10,330 nt of DNA from Syntrophorhabdaceae bacterium PtaU1.Bin034 (GTDB taxonomy: Bacteria > Desulfobacterota_G > Syntrophorhabdia > Syntrophorhabdales > WCHB1-27), in assembly GCA_002067405.1 (NCBI GenBank), contig MVRP01000146.1:1-10330 (forward strand). Reading direction: 5' to 3'. Position 1 is the first letter of the stretch; every line of letters starts with the position of its first letter. A program made the translations under genes and the position numbers. Below are positions 1 to 6,301 of the stretch, one piece after another. Below the pieces are notes generated by a model. It worked only from the letters and a program-made list of their open reading frames with translations, was not told the origin of the DNA and made no database searches.

Positions 1-188
1 TATTCATCGATTCTCTCAAGGACAAGGACAATCTCATAAAGATCGGCGGGCTGAAGGCGCTCTCCGAGCTTAATGACAAAAAAGCGATCCCCCATATAAG
101 GCCATACACGAAGAGCAACGACGAGGATGTGAAAACAGCCGCCCGGATGGCTCTTGGAAGGCTTTCTCAATCAGAGGCGCTATGCTGA
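1..188 (+). CDS. HEAT-repeat protein, C-terminal end (5' truncated by window)
   Basis: An open frame enters from the left edge (first full codon at position 3) and ends with TGA at 186-188, leaving 61 residues. They read as about one and a half amphipathic helical repeats. A segment with the pattern IGGLKALSEL is followed by AIPHIRPY and then by VKTAARMALGRL, the typical helix pair of HEAT/PBS-lyase-like repeats. Such repeats form alpha-solenoid scaffolds that bind other proteins; no catalytic residue is visible in this fragment. The last codons overlap the first 7 nt of cheR, so the two genes are probably one transcription unit with coupled translation. This suggests a chemotaxis-related scaffold role, which is inference from position only. 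The full length and N-terminal domains lie outside the window. Confidence 0.75.
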   Translation, partial: FIDSLKDKDNLIKIGGLKALSELNDKKAIPHIRPYTKSNDEDVKTAARMALGRLSQSEALC

Positions 189-1009
189 CCAATCAGGAAT
201 TCGTCCTCCTTAAGGACTTCATCTACGAGAAGACGGGCATCTATTTCGCGGACAACAAGGCGTACCTGCTTGAAGGCAGGCTGACAAACCGGCTCAATGA
301 GCTCTCTTTGTCGAGTTTCGAGGATTATTATTACTATTTGAAATTCGGCGGGTCCAGGACGGAACAGGAACTGAAATACCTGTTCGACCAGGTCACCACG
401 AACGAGACGAGCTTCTTCAGGAACCCGCCCCAGCTCGATGCCTTCAGGATCATTGTCCAGAAAAACTACTTGAACGGAACCGGTTTTACCGGCGGGTTGA
501 AGATCTGGAGCGCGGGATGCTCGACGGGTGAAGAGCCGTTTACCCTTGCCATAATCATGCTCGAACTGATGGCTCAAATGAACAGGCAGATACCCTTTAC
601 CATCTACGGCACGGACATAAGCCCGAAAGTCCTGGAATCCGCAAAAAAAGCCGTCTTTAACAATTACAGCGTCAGGAGCACTGACAAAGCCCTACTGAAC
701 AAGTACTTTATCGAGAACAACAATACCTTCGCATTAAGAGATTCGGTAAAGAAATACGTTAGTTTTGACTTTCTGAATTTAATGGATTCCGCTTCTTACC
801 GAAAATATAGGCAGATAGATGTGATCTTTTGCAGGAATGTGCTGATTTACTTCGACGAGAAGGGGAAAAAGAAGGTGGTTGACAACCTGTACGAATCGTT
901 GAAACCGGGAGGCTTTCTCACGATAGGGCACGCGGAGAGCCTTCACAATATATCGCGGGGATTCAAGCCGTTAATATTTCCCGGTACGATAGCCTATCAA
1001 AAGGGATGA
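182..1009 (+). CDS. cheR: Chemotaxis protein methyltransferase CheR
   Basis: CheR transfers a methyl group from S-adenosylmethionine to glutamates of chemoreceptors, which drives adaptation. The 275-residue length is normal for a stand-alone CheR with no TPR tail. Residues 1-70 are the helical N-terminal domain. TNETSFFR (73-80) is the family motif next to the active site. AGCSTGEEPFTLA (111-123) is the glycine-rich SAM-binding loop. GTDIS (143-147) carries the acidic residue expected to contact the SAM ribose. FCRNVLIYFD (216-225) and KPGGFLTIGHAESL (241-254) complete the methyltransferase core. The ATG at 182 overlaps the HEAT gene stop and has a modest AGAGG 4 nt upstream. The stop overlaps the region where cheY begins. 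I see no C-terminal receptor-tethering extension. The identification is secure. Confidence 0.96.
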   Translation: MLTNQEFVLLKDFIYEKTGIYFADNKAYLLEGRLTNRLNELSLSSFEDYYYYLKFGGSRTEQELKYLFDQVTTNETSFFRNPPQLDAFRIIVQKNYLNGTGFTGGLKIWSAGCSTGEEPFTLAIIMLELMAQMNRQIPFTIYGTDISPKVLESAKKAVFNNYSVRSTDKALLNKYFIENNNTFALRDSVKKYVSFDFLNLMDSASYRKYRQIDVIFCRNVLIYFDEKGKKKVVDNLYESLKPGGFLTIGHAESLHNISRGFKPLIFPGTIAYQKG

Positions 1010-1011
1010 CC

Positions 1012-1383
1012 ATGAAACGAATTCTGATTGTTGATGATTCCCCGACTATTCGCAAGCTTATCGGCTATGTCCTGAAGAGGAAAGAATATGCGACTGAGGA
1101 AGCCGAAGACGGGATGGACGCGATGGAGAAGCTGAGTAATTTAGAGGTCGATCTGGTAATAGTGGATCTGAACATGCCGAACATGGACGGCATATCATTC
1201 GTGAAGAGCCTTCGCAGCAGCTACTACAACCTTGATCTGCCCGTAATAATGCTCACCACGACAAGTGACAGCGAACTAAAGAAAGAGGCATACGGAGCGG
1301 GTATCAACATGTTCCTCAACAAGCCCATACAACCCGAAATCCTTCTTTACAAAATAGAGAGCCTCTTGGGTGGAGGACCCTGA
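1012..1383 (+). CDS. cheY: CheY-like single-domain response regulator
   Basis: This is a stand-alone receiver domain of 123 residues with no output domain. It is probably the CheY phosphorylated by the adjacent CheA, acting on the flagellar switch or as a phosphate sink. In numbering from 1012, the acidic pair is D8-D9, the phosphoacceptor is D52 (VDLNMPNMDG), the switch threonine is T82 (IMLTTTSD) and the conserved lysine is K104 (NKPI). An ATG at 1006 is in frame and would add two residues with an ATGA overlap of cheR. However, the only Shine-Dalgarno-like run, AAGGG at 1001-1005, abuts that codon and sits 6 nt before the ATG at 1012, so I chose 1012. The TGA at 1381-1383 shares one base with the cheA start codon. 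Other regulators of this shape exist, so the symbol rests partly on the cheR and cheA neighbours. Confidence 0.92.
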   Translation: MKRILIVDDSPTIRKLIGYVLKRKEYATEEAEDGMDAMEKLSNLEVDLVIVDLNMPNMDGISFVKSLRSSYYNLDLPVIMLTTTSDSELKKEAYGAGINMFLNKPIQPEILLYKIESLLGGGP

Positions 1384-3167
1384 TGGAGGATCAATTTGCA
1401 GACAGAGATGAGATGAAGGAGATAATCGACGAGTTCATCGTCGAGGCCAACGAGCTGACAGAAAAAGCGATACAGGACATCATCGCCATAGAGAACAACC
1501 CCGACGAGGAGATAATCAACAGCATCTTCAGGGCCGTTCACACGATCAAGGGGACATCGAGTTTCCTCGGCTTCAATATCCTGTCAACCCTGGCTCACCG
1601 GTCCGAAGATATTCTTGGCATGATCCGGAAGGGGAACATGAAGCCGAACCAGGAAGTAGCGGACGTTCTTCTCGAAGCGCTGGACCTGATAAAGGCGCTC
1701 CTTGACGAGATAAAGGAGAGCGGCGCTGAGGCCACGAACACGGCCGCTACCGTAAATAAGCTGGAATCCCTTGCAAATCCTGTAAAAAAACCGCTCGGGG
1801 AGATCCTGGTGGAAGAAAACGTCCTGAGCCGCCAGGAACTGGACGGGGCCCTCAAGAAACAGGAGGAACAGAAAGACAAGAAGCTCGGCGAGATACTCCT
1901 CGAGGAAAAGGTTATCACCGAAGGCCAGCTCAAGGACGTTCTGTCCAAGCAGAAAATACACAAGGAAGAGCAAACAATAAGGATAGAGGTCAAGAAACTC
2001 GATGAGCTGATGAATCTGGCGGGAGAGCTCGTGCTCGGCAAGAACAGGCTGATACTGCTCAACAATATGGTGAAGAAGAATGACATGAAGAACAGTGTGC
2101 TCGATAACCTCGCCGACATAACGAATTATATCGAGGTAGTGACGAACGAGCTGCAGCTCAGCGTGATGCGGGCGAGGCTCGTGCCGATCAGCAAGCTGTT
2201 CAACAAAGTGCCGAGGCTCGTGAGGGATTTATCCGCTGAATTCAAAAAAGAGATCGAACTGACCATGGAAGGGGAGGAGACAGAATTAGACCGGTCCCTC
2301 ATAGAAAGCCTTCACGATCCACTCATACATATCATCAGGAACTCGGTAGACCATGGCATTGAGACCCCCGAAGAGAGAGAACTAAAGGGGAAGCGCGGAA
2401 AAGGGAACCTGTCACTAAGGGCGTTTAATGAAGGCAACAACGTCATTATCGAGATATTCGATGACGGAAAAGGCATAAATGTGGAAGCGGTAAAAGAAAA
2501 AGCCCGGGAGAAGGGGCTGCTCAGCGAAGGCGAAATAAACAACCTTTCTGCGCGGGATGCCATGAACCTGGTCTTCGCCCCCGGTCTCAGCACCGCGAAG
2601 AAGCTGAGCAGCGTGTCGGGCAGGGGCGTAGGAATGGATGTGGTGAAGACCAACATCGAGAAGATGAACGGACAGGTTTCGATCGATTCCGAGGAAGGCC
2701 AGTGGACCAGGCTCAGCCTGAGGCTGCCTCTCACCCTTGCCATAATGAGGGCGCTTATCGTTCAGGTGCTCGACGAGCTCTTTGCCATTCCCTTGAACAC
2801 AGTGACCGAACTGGTCAAGCTGCGCGAAGGCCTGATCAAATCGGTTGATAAGAAGGAAGTCCTTGTCCTCAGGGACAAGGTCATTCCCGTGGTAAACCTT
2901 GCAAGCGTCTTCTCGAGACAAACCGATGAAGATCGGGACAACTACGTCGTGATCTGCACTATAGGCGAGAAGACGATAGGCATAAAGGCCCGTGCCGTAG
3001 AAGGCCAGGAAGAAGTAGTTATAAAGCCTCTCGGCGAATTCCTGGGGAACATCAAAGGCATAGGCGGGGCCACCATCAGGGGAGACGGTAAAGCCATTCT
3101 CATCCTCGACATGTCCGCCCTCGTGGAAAGCGCGTCATTGCTTAATGCGTACAGGAAGATTGCGTAG
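1383..3167 (+). CDS. cheA: Chemotaxis histidine kinase CheA with an MshEN-like repeat in the P2 position
   Basis: CheA autophosphorylates when receptors signal and passes phosphate to CheY. Residues 1-110 are the P1 HPt domain, with phosphoacceptor H53 in AVHTIKGTSSFLG. Residues 137-190 hold two copies of an LGEIL repeat (see the separate repeat entry), where a P2 CheY-binding domain usually lies. Residues 198-265 are the P3 dimerisation helices. P4, the ATPase domain, follows: the N box is IIRNSVDHGIE (317-327), the G1 box DDGKGI (360-365), the F-box-like segment FAPGLST (398-404) and the G2 box GRGVGMDVV (413-421). Residues from about 450 to 590 are the P5 CheW-like domain that docks to CheW and receptors. 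At 594 residues it is slightly short for the family because P2 is replaced. The start codon overlaps the cheY stop by one base. All catalytic motifs look intact. Confidence 0.97.
   Translation: MEDQFADRDEMKEIIDEFIVEANELTEKAIQDIIAIENNPDEEIINSIFRAVHTIKGTSSFLGFNILSTLAHRSEDILGMIRKGNMKPNQEVADVLLEALDLIKALLDEIKESGAEATNTAATVNKLESLANPVKKPLGEILVEENVLSRQELDGALKKQEEQKDKKLGEILLEEKVITEGQLKDVLSKQKIHKEEQTIRIEVKKLDELMNLAGELVLGKNRLILLNNMVKKNDMKNSVLDNLADITNYIEVVTNELQLSVMRARLVPISKLFNKVPRLVRDLSAEFKKEIELTMEGEETELDRSLIESLHDPLIHIIRNSVDHGIETPEERELKGKRGKGNLSLRAFNEGNNVIIEIFDDGKGINVEAVKEKAREKGLLSEGEINNLSARDAMNLVFAPGLSTAKKLSSVSGRGVGMDVVKTNIEKMNGQVSIDSEEGQWTRLSLRLPLTLAIMRALIVQVLDELFAIPLNTVTELVKLREGLIKSVDKKEVLVLRDKVIPVVNLASVFSRQTDEDRDNYVVICTIGEKTIGIKARAVEGQEEVVIKPLGEFLGNIKGIGGATIRGDGKAILILDMSALVESASLLNAYRKIA
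1791..1952 (+). repeat. Tandem 24-residue LGEIL repeat in CheA (MshEN/GspE-N-like)
   Basis: CheA residues 137-160 and 167-190 are two homologous 24-residue units separated by 6 residues. Both follow the pattern x-L-G-x-x-L-(V/L)-x-x-x-(V)-(L/I)-x4-L-x3-L-x2-Q. This is close to the paired motif of MshEN/GspE N-terminal domains, some of which bind cyclic di-GMP. The family's leading arginine is proline in unit 1 and lysine in unit 2. The usual glycine after the first half is asparagine in unit 1 and lysine in unit 2. The two copies have diverged at the DNA level, so the duplication is old. I believe similar linkers occur in other CheA proteins of related bacteria, but I cannot verify this here. 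Confidence 0.7.
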
Positions 3168-3188
3168 AGACAGTTGCGTGGGGAAAAG

Positions 3189-3205
3189 CAGTTGAGTAAG
3201 TTGAG
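3189..3205 (+). repeat. Two copies of a purine octamer (AAGTTGAG type)
   Basis: CAGTTGAG (3189-3196) and AAGTTGAG (3198-3205) are separated by one T, just after cheA. The second copy and its flanks (GAGTAAGTTGAGC, 3194-3206) match 9795-9807 before flgI exactly over 13 nt. A related array lies at 6601-6632. The function is unknown. Confidence 0.5.
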
Positions 3206-3228
3206 CAGGGGCGCTTCGGCGCCCCTGC
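3205..3228 (+). terminator. Perfect 10-bp hairpin with UUCG tetraloop, between convergent genes
   Basis: GCAGGGGCGC (3205-3214) and its exact complement (3219-3228) enclose TTCG. The closing C-G pair makes this the extra-stable cUUCGg loop. It starts 38 nt after the cheA stop and lies in the spacer facing the convergent metallo-hydrolase gene. No T run follows on either strand, so it is not a canonical intrinsic terminator. It could still end transcription with a factor or protect the cheA mRNA 3' end. A weaker 6-bp hairpin (GACCCC 3299-3304 with GGGGTC 3311-3316) and a 5-bp hairpin over the convergent stop codon (3323-3337) lie in the same spacer. Confidence 0.55.
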
Positions 3229-3329
3229 CGGGGCACCAGGCCCCGATCCGCCTTTCGGCTCACATTCCGCAAAAAGGTGCAAAGGAACATATGTGCCAGA
3301 CCCCCGGCCAGGGGTCCGGCAGGCCCGTT

Positions 3330-4610
3330 TCACGGGCTATAGGTCGACACTGGAATACAGTGGTTCAGAAGGATATTCTGGTCTAGCTGGGAGTAGGGGG
3401 TGGGATATTCCGCGGCATACAGCCCGGCCGATAATTTCCCAGGTGCCAGCCATGCGTATGGGTCGATCACCGCCTGCTGCTGTAAAATCTGGCTTGGGGA
3501 GACCGTAAGCACCAGCAGATCGGTGGCGAAAGCGACCGGGCCTTTGTACCAGTATGTGATGTCGGCCATGGCGGGTCCGACCGTATCGTCGTTGACCTGA
3601 AAGTGCGTGACGACGGCGAGACGAGGCTTCGTCTGGTTCATGATGTAACCGAACGCCTTCTGCGGGGTGTGGGAATTGTCCTGGACATTAGTGGCGATCT
3701 GAAGCGCCTGGGTCCATCCCGGCTGCCCGGGCTGGAGTCCCGAGTTCTTTGCCGCCCAGATCTCCGGCGGCACGACCATCTCGTGGATGAGGACGTCCAC
3801 CCCTTTTGCGTTCGTGGTCATGTAATCGTTGGGCTTTGTATCGCCGCTGAAGACCATGGACATCTTGTTATAGGTCAGTTTGTAGCTTATAGAGCCGTTC
3901 CTGTCGTGGACGGCCGGCCAATAAGTGATTGTCACTCCGTTCTGGTTATATATGGTAGGCAAGTTAGTTGCGGTCCAGTCGAGTTCCGTAGCCTGTATGT
4001 CGTACCCGTTATTACCGGACCCTCTCGGCCCGAAACCGGTCTGCAAAAAGCTGAACGCCTGGACGTGCCAGGCCATGAACTGCTGGAACGCGGCACAGAA
4101 CGCCGCCGTCCCGTCGTTGGGGTTCTCCCCCGTCGTCGGGTTCGTCATATTCGAGCGAGAAGGCCCCCAGATCTTAAGGGCGGTCTTGCGGTCGCCCGAA
4201 GGTCCGAAGGCGTAAATATGGGTGAGATCGGACATATGGTCGCCGTGCAGGTGGGTGAGGAATATCTTATCCATCCGCGAGAAGGGGATCCCCATTGCCC
4301 CGTACTTGGCGACCACGCCCGATCCGCAGTCGAATATGAACTGGTCACCGCTGCCCACTTCTACGAATATGCTGTTGCACTCTTGCCCTGTTCGGGGAAC
4401 GCATGAAGTCCCGAGGAAGATGATACGCATCTGATCGGAAGACAGCGCCGGCAACGGCGGGGTCACCGTTTGCAGGCCGCCCGATGATGCTGAACCGGAG
4501 TCGGCGCTCGAGCTGCCTGTGCAGCCGCTCATCGCGCTTGCCAGGGCGAGACCGCCAGCAGCCAGAGCGGGGAGCTTCAACATGTCTCTTCGTGTGATAC
4601 CTTCAGCCAT
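3330..4610 (-). CDS. Tat-exported metallo-beta-lactamase-fold hydrolase, RNase Z-like, probable lipoprotein
   Basis: The 426-residue product starts with a twin-arginine signal: TRRDMLK at 6-12, a hydrophobic stretch to about 27, and a lipobox-like MSGC ending at C30, followed by a Ser/Gly-rich linker to about residue 46. It is therefore probably folded in the cytoplasm, exported by Tat and lipid-anchored. The catalytic domain has THLHGDH (119-125), the Zn-binding signature, then H235 (PAVHDRNGS), D257 (SGDTKPND), H276 (LIHEM), H314 (SHTPQKA) and H336 (VTHF). That order is typical of the RNase Z/arylsulfatase branch of the fold. The substrate is unknown; an exported enzyme is unlikely to process tRNA. 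The ATG at 4625 is rejected because GGGAGGT (4623-4617) overlaps it and is well placed for the ATG at 4610. It points against the chemotaxis genes and follows the DUF3313-like gene by 168 nt. I see no clear promoter of its own. Confidence 0.85.
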   Translation of the reverse strand: MAEGITRRDMLKLPALAAGGLALASAMSGCTGSSSADSGSASSGGLQTVTPPLPALSSDQMRIIFLGTSCVPRTGQECNSIFVEVGSGDQFIFDCGSGVVAKYGAMGIPFSRMDKIFLTHLHGDHMSDLTHIYAFGPSGDRKTALKIWGPSRSNMTNPTTGENPNDGTAAFCAAFQQFMAWHVQAFSFLQTGFGPRGSGNNGYDIQATELDWTATNLPTIYNQNGVTITYWPAVHDRNGSISYKLTYNKMSMVFSGDTKPNDYMTTNAKGVDVLIHEMVVPPEIWAAKNSGLQPGQPGWTQALQIATNVQDNSHTPQKAFGYIMNQTKPRLAVVTHFQVNDDTVGPAMADITYWYKGPVAFATDLLVLTVSPSQILQQQAVIDPYAWLAPGKLSAGLYAAEYPTPYSQLDQNILLNHCIPVSTYSP

Positions 4611-4778
4611 AAAGTTACCTCCCATTCTTCTTAAATTGTAAGATTACGTTTCATTCGATATTCTGTCCATTTTTTCTTTTGATGGAAGGGCTGTCCGTCT
4701 CCCCATCCGTGAGAGCCAAAGGATAAACGCTCCAGTCGCACGCACGATATGCGGCTTAGTAACGATGAACGTCTCTTT

Positions 4779-5450
4779 CTATCTATGACCGAATTGCATC
4801 TTCTCAAGCCGGTCCCCGAGTCCTTGAGCTATCTTGTCCATGGCCTTCTTCGAGGCATCCCACTCAGAGACTATGGCGGTGACATCCATCGCGTTTGGCG
4901 CCTCTTTGACAAGGAACGTGGCGATTAGTGTTCCGTTCGTCGAGTCGGTGAATTCTCCGCCCACAGTGGCTGTCCCCATCAGAGACCCGCTTTTTCCCAT
5001 AGCCCCTTTGCCGAGATTTAACGCGAGGCCGATTGGGAGCGCATGGGCGACGACCGAACCGACGGGCCTGGTCTTTTGAAGGCCTGCGAGGATCAGCTTG
5101 AGCCGTGCGATGTCGGGTCCTGGCTGGGTCGCCAGCAAATTCTTCTCCTTCAGGACTTTCTCGACGTCTGAACGGAGATAGCCGGCCATCTCCTGCTGCT
5201 CCTGCTCGGATACGCCTCTGAACTCCGCGTCAAGGCCCGTATATATCTCTATGGGGAGGAGCATCACTTTCCTGTACTGCCCGATATTGACGTCGGCGTT
5301 CCGGTATAGCATTACCTGCGGGTTCCATTCGGCTGGCTGCATTTGCGCCGACTCCTGCACGCTCTCACGTGCTCTGGGCGTGCTGGAACAGCCTGCTATC
5401 ACCAGCGCCGTCAAAAGAAAAGCGAAAACCATTAGCATCCTGGACTTCAT
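4779..5450 (-). CDS. DUF3313-like outer-envelope lipoprotein
   Basis: The 223-residue product has a clear lipoprotein signal: basic start MKSR, a hydrophobic core, and the lipobox IAGC ending at C21. The mature part begins with a polar Ser/Gln-rich linker (22-40). The pattern QYRKVMLLPIEIY (58-70), a helical segment with SEQEQQEMAGYL (81-92), PGPDIARLKLILAGL (110-124) and GGEFTDSTNGTLIA (164-177) resembles the DUF3313 family, whose function is unknown. I recognised this from memory and could not run a profile search. The ATG at 5450 is chosen over the one at 5504 because GGAGGGAGT lies directly upstream and the lipoprotein signal starts there. The gene has a sigma70-like promoter and a long structured leader. 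It reads toward the Tat hydrolase gene, possibly as one operon. No link to motility is visible. Confidence 0.7.
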   Translation of the reverse strand: MKSRMLMVFAFLLTALVIAGCSSTPRARESVQESAQMQPAEWNPQVMLYRNADVNIGQYRKVMLLPIEIYTGLDAEFRGVSEQEQQEMAGYLRSDVEKVLKEKNLLATQPGPDIARLKLILAGLQKTRPVGSVVAHALPIGLALNLGKGAMGKSGSLMGTATVGGEFTDSTNGTLIATFLVKEAPNAMDVTAIVSEWDASKKAMDKIAQGLGDRLEKMQFGHR

Positions 5451-5650
5451 GACTCCCTCCTTCGATTTATTCTTGCCTGACTTCCGGCTTAGTAGAAGTC
5501 TCACCGCAAGGCAAGAATCATAATGCCTGAAATTCTGGATTTAGCGGGCCATCGGAAGCTGGCGAAGGCTGCCGGCGGTTGGTGATCTGGATTGTAAAAA
5601 ATATCAGCGACCCGCAAGCCGGTCAGGATCACCATCCCGTTTCCGGCTGC
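5451..5650 (-). promoter_or_regulatory. Structured leader of about 200 nt upstream of the DUF3313-like gene
   Basis: The region between the predicted transcription start (about 5650) and the ATG at 5450 holds no gene I can support. It contains a two-part stem. ATTCTTGCCT (5469-5478) pairs with AGGCAAGAAT (5509-5518). Directly inside it, GACTTC (5479-5484) pairs with GAAGTC (5495-5500), leaving a 10-nt loop and an 8-nt one-sided bulge. Further upstream, TGGTGATC (5580-5587) pairs with GATCACCA (5627-5634). The big stem ends 18 nt before the start codon, next to the Shine-Dalgarno site. No T run follows it, so it is not a simple terminator. It could be an mRNA control element or a DNA operator. 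I do not recognise a known riboswitch. Confidence 0.5.
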
Positions 5651-5656
5651 GCCGAA

Positions 5657-5685
5657 ATCATACTAAGGGGCAATTTGGATTGCAA
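5657..5685 (-). promoter_or_regulatory. Sigma70-like promoter for the DUF3313-like gene
   Basis: On the minus strand, TTGCAA (5685-5680) is followed after exactly 17 nt by TATGAT (5662-5657). This matches the -35 consensus at 4 of 6 positions and the -10 at 5 of 6, with ideal spacing. Transcription would begin near 5650 and give a leader of about 200 nt. It lies back to back with the sigma28 promoter of cheW. Confidence 0.5.
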
Positions 5686-5706
5686 CAGAAAAAGTTAAAA
5701 AGGCTT

Positions 5707-5733
5707 TGAATACTCTCAGGAAGTGGCCGATAA
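5707..5733 (+). promoter_or_regulatory. Sigma28 (FliA) promoter upstream of cheW
   Basis: TGAATACT (5707-5714), an 11-nt spacer, then GCCGATAA (5726-5733). The enteric FliA consensus is TAAAGTTT, N11, GCCGATAA. The -10 element is a perfect match, the spacing is exact, and the core -35 (TGAA for TAAA) has one mismatch. Transcription would start near 5741, about 90 nt before the cheW ATG. This places cheW, and probably the small gene after it, among late flagellar genes controlled by FliA. Confidence 0.75.
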
Positions 5734-5829
5734 ATCCATCCCTCATTTAGCTGATATCATTTCCCGCTCAATCGTTTTTTCTTAAGTTTTTTTTCAGCAA
5801 TCCGAAAAGAAGTGTAAAGGAGGGCAGCC

Positions 5830-6297
5830 ATGAACGATAACAGAATATTGCAGCTCGTCACGTTTAAGCTCGAAAACGAAGAATTCGGAGTGGATATACT
5901 CAAGGTGCAGGAGATCAACAAGATGATCGATATCACCCGGATTCCTAATGCCCCGGCCTTTGTTGAAGGAGTGATAAACTTGCGCGGCAAGATAATACCG
6001 ATAGTTGATCTACGAAAAAGGCTGGGATTTCATGGCAGAACGTATGACAAATCGACGAGAATAATCGTCGTGGAGCTGGACGGAATGGTGCTCGGGTTTA
6101 TAGTCGATTCGGTCTCTGAAGTCCTGAGGATATCAGAGAGCACCGTCGAACCCCCTCCGGCACTGGTCGCCGGCATAGAATCTGAATATATCGAGGGTGT
6201 GGGAAAACTCGACAACCGGCTCCTCATACTGCTGGAGCTCAAGAAAGTTTTTTCTGCGATCGATCGAAAAGAGTTAGAGAAGGCTGCAAATAACTGA
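5830..6297 (+). CDS. cheW: Chemotaxis coupling protein CheW
   Basis: CheW is the adaptor that links chemoreceptors to the P5 domain of CheA in the signalling array. The 155 residues form one complete CheW domain. The segment FGVDILKVQEINKMI (19-33), the core GVINLRGKIIPIVDLRKRLG (47-66) and a C-terminal GVGKLDNRLLILLEL (123-137) are all typical. E28 and R52 align with E. coli E38 and R62, which matter for receptor and kinase contacts. The start is clear: AAAGGAGGG (5816-5824) sits 5 nt before the ATG. It has its own sigma28 promoter and is separated from cheR-cheY-cheA by two opposite-strand genes, so it is expressed independently of them. The lysine- and alanine-rich tail (residues 147-155) is unremarkable. 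Confidence 0.96.
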   Translation: MNDNRILQLVTFKLENEEFGVDILKVQEINKMIDITRIPNAPAFVEGVINLRGKIIPIVDLRKRLGFHGRTYDKSTRIIVVELDGMVLGFIVDSVSEVLRISESTVEPPPALVAGIESEYIEGVGKLDNRLLILLELKKVFSAIDRKELEKAANN

Positions 6298-6301
6298 TCA
6301 C

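Noticed and set aside
1791..1952. Claim that this CheA binds cyclic di-GMP
   Set aside because: Key MshEN positions differ (Pro for the first Arg, no Gly in either unit). Only the fold similarity is supported.
3603..4406. 267-codon open frame on the plus strand, antisense to the metallo-hydrolase gene
   Set aside because: It is fully opposite a gene with a signal peptide and intact catalytic motifs; its translation is Arg/Val/Gly-rich with no recognisable domain, as expected for a shadow frame in GC-rich DNA.
4752..4761. CGGCTTAGTA shared between the spacer before the Tat hydrolase gene and the loop of the leader stem (5485-5494)
   Set aside because: A single 10-nt match between two regions of this size is not far from chance, and no further similarity surrounds it.
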